Source: SFHK01 sp963618055 (GTDB lineage Bacteria > Bacillota > Clostridia > Christensenellales > Aristaeellaceae). From it: a stretch of 10,250 nucleotides of DNA. The position numbers and the translations under genes were made by a program. Positions 6,189 to 10,250 of the stretch are shown here, in pieces. The first letter of the stretch is position 1, and each line of letters starts with the position of its first letter. The stretch spans positions 1 through 10,250 of the forward strand of contig CAVERI010000093.1 in assembly GCA_963618055.1 (NCBI GenBank), in the 5' to 3' direction. The notes beneath the pieces are model-generated. The model did not search any database. It worked only from the letters and a program-made list of their open reading frames with translations, and was not told the DNA's origin.

Positions 6189-8522
6189 ATGAAAAAGCTT
6201 CTGTCCATCCTGCTCGTTCTCCTGCTCTCCTTCGGCGCACTCGCGGAGCACATGGGCGCGGCCTATGAATTTCGAAACAGCAGCGTCACCGCCGCGCGCA
6301 TCGCCTCCGGCGTTACCGAGATCGCCGAGGGCGCGTATTACTATTGCAGGGAGCTGAAAACGCTGGAGGTTCCCGCCACCGTGACGAAGATCGGCGACTA
6401 CGCCTTCGATCACTGCGAGAACCTGACCGAGCTCACCGTCCCGGACAGCGTGCGCGAAATCGGCGAATGCGCGTTCAACTATTGCATGCGAATCGCCAGC
6501 CTTGACCTCGGAAACGGCGTGAAGACCTTGGGTAACTATGCCTTCTCCTGCTGCTTCTCCCTCCGACAGGCCACCATCCCCCAGAGCGTAACCAGCATCG
6601 GCGACTACGCCTTCTATAACTGCCGCGCGCTCGATACGCTCTATATCTATAGCAGCGTTCAGTCCATCGGCACCTCCGCCCTCGAAGGCTGCCCCCGCCT
6701 CACCGTCTATACCCCCGCCACATCCTTCGCCGCCTCCTACTGCACCCAGAACGGCATCAAGTGGGTGGCAATCGAAGAGCCGGAAAAGACGGAGACCCCT
6801 GCCGATTTGCCGGAGTCCACAAATACAACCGGTAATAAATATGAATTGTCCGCTAATAGCGAAAAAAATCAGGACTATCTGACAGATACTATAGATCATA
6901 GTGTCGAGAAAATTGTTTTCCTGACTCCAAACCATGAGATGTCATTACCCTTAGGAAAGGAAATCTTCGTATCGTGGAAGCCGGTAACAGGAGCTGACGG
7001 ATATGTCTATTCCGCCGTCGCACATTCCAATGAATGGCAATATCTTGATATTGTCGTTCCCGCCGGTGAAAGCTTCACATTAAAGAAAGAGTGTGCCTAT
7101 AAAGAAACCGCTGTAGATATTACAGTATCTGCATGGAAAGGAGTTTGGGGCAAGCATCAAATTATTACAACAGGCACCATAACTGTATACATTCAGAATG
7201 ACTGGTGCGGGAAGTTTGGGCATATCTATGATTCGGGAAACTATAGTGAACAGCATCCTCATAATATGATACTGACCTGCACTGTTTGCGGACACAAATA
7301 CACAACCAGTGAGCTTGGAAGATTTGACGATTGCTTAGACTGCGTATGTCTCCACGATACCGGATACATCGTAGATGGCCATCCCCATAAATATGCATAC
7401 TGCACGGAATGTGGCAAGAAATTCGCGACCCGTGATTTGGGTATAGGTGCCTTATTCTCGTATTGCGACGAGTGTTTTCCATTTGAAGAGCAAGCGCGAA
7501 AATATGCTGCTTTGGCTGCGGAAGTATATAGGATGAAACCCTACGGATTCGGGAGTACCGTGAATAGATGGGAAATTTCGGACGATAACAGAATAGGTTT
7601 TAAAGATGCAGAAGACCCCGTCACAGAAGCACTGATAAAAACGTCGTTAACCGCTGACGGTAAGCTGTTTGTTACAATATCGTTTGAAGGTTCTCAAGAT
7701 CTGAAAGATGATTGGATCCGTGATGCAGTTGCGACCGCCAAAAATGGTATTCATGTTGGTCTCAACAATGCTATGCAACGGTTTGTCAATGATTATATAA
7801 ACAACGAAAATCAGCAGATGAGCGTAAGTTTAAAGACTCAAATTACAGAAATTGAGGGGAACTATAGTCTGAAACAGTTGCTCAATCAAGTAAAAAACAT
7901 GCCCGGCGCGCGTTTGTGCATCACCGGGCATAGTCTCGGCGGAGCGATGGCGCAATACTTTACATACTACGCGATTGAGGAGCTTGGGATATCTCCGAAT
8001 CAAATTGAAACATATACCTATGCTTCAATGATTCCTTTTACAGACGAGTTCGTATTGAATCATACAAAACTACAGGAAGCGAAAATCTATAACTTCATTG
8101 ATGTGCGTGATCTTGTGCCAGATGTTGGCGTAACCAACGAGGCAGAACTGTCGATTGATCTGGAAGAAGGAAAATGGGAGCGGCTTTGGCTCAATCACGA
8201 ATTATATTCTTCACTTGCAGAAAATGGGCAGATTTTTGTTGATTTTATAAATACTGGATATGAGCATCTCGGCGGCTTTAACAAGAGCGGATGTAACATT
8301 GGCAAGAACATCTATTTAGATTCCGGAGATATCGAGTCAGACATCGCCAATATATTTAAAACCAAGCGTGGCATTGACGAGATAGTGTATATTCTAACCA
8401 ATATACACGCAGTTGAACACTATCAGGAAATGATGGAAAATTTGCCCGAGTATTGGCTGGCCGAGATAAATACAATTGATATTGTAAGCAGGAAAAAAGA
8501 AATTTCCTCGCAGAAAAGATAA
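6189..8522 (+). CDS. Secreted BspA-type LRR protein with duplicated four-Cys module and class 3 lipase-like domain
   Basis: This 777-residue protein follows an AAAGGA site seven bases before its ATG. Residues 1-19 are a signal peptide ending in ALA. Residues 42-179 are six exact 23-residue LRR_5 repeats (V-x-x-I-G-x-x-A-F-x-x-C-x-x-L pattern), capped by SYCTQNGIKW. After a Pro/Thr/Glu linker (195-225), residues about 240-335 resemble an FN3-like domain (IFVSWKPVTGADGYVY). Residues about 340-430 hold two related four-Cys units, a likely zinc ribbon pair. The C-terminal part resembles class 3 lipase alpha/beta hydrolases: FEGSQDLKDDWIRD at 499-512, nucleophile elbow ITGHSLGG with Ser582, and probable Asp641 (DVRDLVPD) and His693 (EHLGG). 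Expected substrates are acyl esters such as lipids, unproven. No wall anchor is visible. Base composition changes sharply near 6800 within the frame, suggesting a chimeric origin. Confidence 0.88.
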   Translation: MKKLLSILLVLLLSFGALAEHMGAAYEFRNSSVTAARIASGVTEIAEGAYYYCRELKTLEVPATVTKIGDYAFDHCENLTELTVPDSVREIGECAFNYCMRIASLDLGNGVKTLGNYAFSCCFSLRQATIPQSVTSIGDYAFYNCRALDTLYIYSSVQSIGTSALEGCPRLTVYTPATSFAASYCTQNGIKWVAIEEPEKTETPADLPESTNTTGNKYELSANSEKNQDYLTDTIDHSVEKIVFLTPNHEMSLPLGKEIFVSWKPVTGADGYVYSAVAHSNEWQYLDIVVPAGESFTLKKECAYKETAVDITVSAWKGVWGKHQIITTGTITVYIQNDWCGKFGHIYDSGNYSEQHPHNMILTCTVCGHKYTTSELGRFDDCLDCVCLHDTGYIVDGHPHKYAYCTECGKKFATRDLGIGALFSYCDECFPFEEQARKYAALAAEVYRMKPYGFGSTVNRWEISDDNRIGFKDAEDPVTEALIKTSLTADGKLFVTISFEGSQDLKDDWIRDAVATAKNGIHVGLNNAMQRFVNDYINNENQQMSVSLKTQITEIEGNYSLKQLLNQVKNMPGARLCITGHSLGGAMAQYFTYYAIEELGISPNQIETYTYASMIPFTDEFVLNHTKLQEAKIYNFIDVRDLVPDVGVTNEAELSIDLEEGKWERLWLNHELYSSLAENGQIFVDFINTGYEHLGGFNKSGCNIGKNIYLDSGDIESDIANIFKTKRGIDEIVYILTNIHAVEHYQEMMENLPEYWLAEINTIDIVSRKKEISSQKR
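6312..6725 (+). repeat. Six 69-bp units encoding 23-residue leucine-rich repeats
   Basis: Repeat units begin at residues 42, 65, 88, 111, 134 and 157 with no insertions. At DNA level, ATCGGCGACTACGCCTTC occurs identically at 6390-6407 and 6597-6614, exactly 207 bases (three units) apart. Such identity allows in-frame gain or loss of units by recombination. Confidence 0.9.
7206..7475 (+). repeat. Coding repeat: two tandem four-Cys (zinc-ribbon-like) units
   Basis: Within the lipase-like protein, unit 1 has Cys364, Cys367, Cys382 and Cys385, and unit 2 has Cys405, Cys408, Cys426 and Cys429. Both share the order HPH, then CxxCGxK, then T-x-x-LG, then CxxC, over about 41-43 residues. The spacing suggests tetrahedral zinc sites or, outside the cell, paired disulfides. 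Confidence 0.7.
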
Positions 8523-8710
8523 GTATAGTATTTTCGCACAATCAAAAAGGATGCTGGAGTTTGACCTTTCCGAGCAGAACGTTGCAAAGCAACTTTGGCA
8601 CTCCTGCGCATGGGCAACACGCCGAACAAGATTATCGTTCGGATACTCCCATATCCCGAATCAAATGACCGCGTTGCTCCTCATGCATGAAGAGCAACGC
8701 GGTTCATCCA
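8523..8710. other. 188-base gap with three inverted repeats and a possible relic
   Basis: No gene is supported. Small stems occur at 8581-8593 (GTTGC AAA GCAAC) and 8622-8642 (CCGAAC/GTTCGG), followed by the 12-bp hairpin at 8668-8703. Several frames on both strands are open across about 8560-8690, and base composition is intermediate between the AT-rich gene end and the GC-rich flotillin gene. It could be a remnant of the element that brought the AT-rich block, or a dispersed intergenic repeat. Confidence 0.5.
8668..8703. terminator. 12-bp hairpin between convergent genes, probable shared terminator
   Basis: ACCGCGTTGCTC (8668-8679) pairs perfectly with GAGCAACGCGGT (8692-8703). The 12-base loop contains the palindrome TCATGCATGA. 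It lies seven bases beyond the flotillin stop, as expected for its terminator. T-runs are weak on both sides (CATTTGATTC after it on the minus strand), so efficiency is uncertain. Confidence 0.6.
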
Positions 8711-10168
8711 TTATTCCTCGTTTTCCGTCTGCGGTTCCGAATCCGCCGGTGCTTCCGCGGGCTCATTGGTTTCCGCATCCGGCACATGGCGGCCGACCAG
8801 ACCGCCGGAGGCAACCTTATTCAGCAGGCTGGGAATGTCGAGGCTTGTGGCGGCCTTGATGGCTTCGAAGGATTGGAGCATGGAGCCGGTCACGTCGCGT
8901 GTCAGGCCGGTGGCCGCGCCCTCGCCGAACAGGATGATCTTCTCGGTCTGGCCGAGCGGCTCGCCGATGGCGCGGGCGACCTCGGGCAGCTTATCGACGA
9001 CCATCTCGAGCATCGCGGCCTGTCCATACAGCTGCATGGCTTCCGCCTTGCGGCGAATGGCTTCGGCCTCCGCGCGACCCTTCATTTCGATGGCCTCGGC
9101 GGCCTTCTGGGATTCGTACAGCTCCGCGTCGGCCTTGGCCTGACGCTCGAAGCGCTCGGCCTCGGCGCGGGCGATGCGCGCGTCCTTTTCGGCGTTCGCC
9201 TTTTCGCGAACCTCCACGTTCAGGCGCTCGCGCTCGATTTCGACCTGCTGCTTCTTCAGCTCCGTTTCCTTCTGAAGGCGCGTCATCTCGGCGGCGGCGC
9301 GCTCGGTTTCGTAGGTCTTGCGGATGCGCTCCTGCTCGATTTTGTAGGTTTCGTCGGCCTTGGCCTTCTCCTGATCGGATTCGATCTTGTAGGCGGCCTT
9401 GCGAAGCTCCAGCTCCTTGTTCTGCTCGGCGATAATCGCCTGCGCTTCGATCTCGGCCTTGTGCCCCTCCTGCTCCGCCTTGGCGCGCGCGATCTTGGCG
9501 TCGCGCTCCTTGTCCACGATGTTCTGAAGCGCCATGGTCTCGATCACGTTGTTGTCCTTGTCGGAGAAGTTCTGAATCGTCAGGTTGATGATCTCAAGAC
9601 CCATGTTGCCCATGTCGGACATGGCGGCCTTGATGGATTCCTGCGCGAACTTGTCGCGGTTCTGAACCAGCTCGGCGATGGTCATCTGGCCGATGATCTC
9701 GCGCATGTTGCCCTCCAGCACGTCCTTGGCGAGCGCCTTGATGTGGTCGGAGTCGTAGTGCAGCAGCTGCTCCGCCGCCGTGGCGATGGACAGATCGTCC
9801 GAGCCGATTTTGATGTTGGCCACCGCGTCCACCAGCACCGATATGTATTCCTTGGTGGGAACGGGCTGCGCCGTCTTAATGTCCACCTGCATCAGGCACA
9901 TGTCCAGCTTGTCGATGCGCTCCACCGCCGGAACCCAGAACGTCGCGCCGCCGCGCACGATGCGGTAGCCGAACTTCTTCACGGAAACCGTGCCGTCGTG
10001 ATTGCGCACCTTGTAGCGCCTGCGCAGGAAACCGGAGATGATCAGCGCCGTGTCCGGCGGCGAGATCCTGTACCGCGGCAGGAACTTGATCAGAATGATC
10101 ACGCCCACAAGGACAATCGGAATCCAGTACCAGTATTGCAGCAGCTTCTCGTAATTCATACCGTTCAT
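8711..10168 (-). CDS. floT: Flotillin (SPFH/band 7 family), FloT-like membrane microdomain protein
   Basis: The 485-residue protein has one membrane segment near the N-terminus (about 13-30), an SPFH/band 7 domain (about 31-215, including the typical DGT, GGATFWVP and VPTKEYISVLVDA stretches), and a long Glu/Ala/Lys/Arg-rich flotillin coiled coil (about 215-390) with repeated AEAE/RAEAEA segments. The end has the conserved MLEMVVDKLPEVARAIGEPLGQTEKIILFG region (386-415) and an acidic tail. Flotillins oligomerise at the inner face of the membrane and organise functional microdomains. Length is close to Bacillus FloT. ATG 10168 follows AGGGAGG (10178-10184) with nine-base spacing, better than the alternative ATG at 10159. 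The usual partner, an NfeD/YuaF protein, is not found in the window. It converges on the lipase-like gene and has its own strong promoter. Confidence 0.95.
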   Translation of the reverse strand: MNGMNYEKLLQYWYWIPIVLVGVIILIKFLPRYRISPPDTALIISGFLRRRYKVRNHDGTVSVKKFGYRIVRGGATFWVPAVERIDKLDMCLMQVDIKTAQPVPTKEYISVLVDAVANIKIGSDDLSIATAAEQLLHYDSDHIKALAKDVLEGNMREIIGQMTIAELVQNRDKFAQESIKAAMSDMGNMGLEIINLTIQNFSDKDNNVIETMALQNIVDKERDAKIARAKAEQEGHKAEIEAQAIIAEQNKELELRKAAYKIESDQEKAKADETYKIEQERIRKTYETERAAAEMTRLQKETELKKQQVEIERERLNVEVREKANAEKDARIARAEAERFERQAKADAELYESQKAAEAIEMKGRAEAEAIRRKAEAMQLYGQAAMLEMVVDKLPEVARAIGEPLGQTEKIILFGEGAATGLTRDVTGSMLQSFEAIKAATSLDIPSLLNKVASGGLVGRHVPDAETNEPAEAPADSEPQTENEE

Positions 10169-10203
10169 GGTCTCGCGCCTCCCTGTGCATTTTCTTTAGA
10201 AAA

Positions 10204-10232
10204 AGTATACAGGATGTGAGTGTTTTTGTCAA
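10204..10232 (-). promoter_or_regulatory. Near-consensus SigA promoter of the flotillin gene
   Basis: On the reverse strand TTGACA (10232-10227) is a perfect -35 box, followed by a 17-base spacer and TATACT (10209-10204). Transcription would begin about 10197, giving a leader of roughly 30 bases that contains the AGGGAGG ribosome site. The spacing and boxes suggest strong constitutive expression. Confidence 0.9.
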
Positions 10233-10250
10233 TAAAAGCTTTTCACGGCC

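Noticed and set aside
5148..6935. 595-residue minus-strand open frame spanning the VWA and LRR genes
   Set aside because: It crosses two well-supported plus-strand genes, a hairpin and the composition break, and its translation is low-complexity Gly/Ala/Val without a recognisable fold.
8551..8859. 102-residue plus-strand open frame after the lipase-like gene
   Set aside because: The ribosome-site-like AAAAAGG abuts the ATG with no workable spacing, and the frame runs into the flotillin gene in antisense.
8687..10219. 510-residue plus-strand open frame opposite the flotillin gene
   Set aside because: Antisense to the flotillin coiled coil; its Leu/Gly-rich repeats mirror the Glu/Ala codons on the other strand.

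Overview
The window looks like a chromosomal segment of a fairly GC-rich (by eye about 60%) Clostridia-type Bacillota. The evidence is the tig-clpP-clpX order, strong AGGAGG-type Shine-Dalgarno sites, consensus SigA-like promoters with 17-base spacers, a FloT-like flotillin, and BspA-type leucine-rich repeat and NADase-type glycan-binding surface modules that are common in gut Clostridia. A gut Christensenellales/Oscillospirales-like source is my guess; nothing here fixes the taxon.

Layout: (1) 1-78, minus strand: the first 26 codons of a homocysteine S-methyltransferase-type protein, with its own promoter, divergent from the next block. (2) 227-3514, plus strand: trigger factor, ClpP and ClpX, the protein-folding and ATP-dependent proteolysis block. 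A strong hairpin lies between tig and clpP, and clpP and clpX are tightly coupled. (3) 3515-3792: a 278-base gap holding five consecutive hairpins; the last is followed by a T-run, and a clear promoter comes after it. (4) 3793-4469: a small P-loop protein translationally coupled to an 84-residue single-membrane-segment protein, closed by a textbook bidirectional terminator. (5) 4638-8522: two exported proteins from one strong promoter. The first is a VWA (MIDAS) protein ending in an NADase-type glycan-binding domain. The second is a 777-residue protein with six exact 23-residue BspA-type repeats, a beta/FN3-like domain, a duplicated four-Cys module and a C-terminal class 3 lipase-like domain. 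(6) 8523-8710: a structured gap ending in a 12-bp hairpin. (7) 8711-10168, minus strand: flotillin with a near-perfect promoter near the window edge.

The housekeeping genes are ordinary. The region worth attention is 4600-8700. A secreted glycan-binding/adhesive VWA protein is paired with a secreted lipase-like effector. The lipase gene is chimeric in composition: its first ~600 bases match the GC-rich host, while the part from about 6800 to the end is AT-rich. This suggests that a foreign or exchangeable C-terminal part was joined to a resident repeat-bearing N-terminus.
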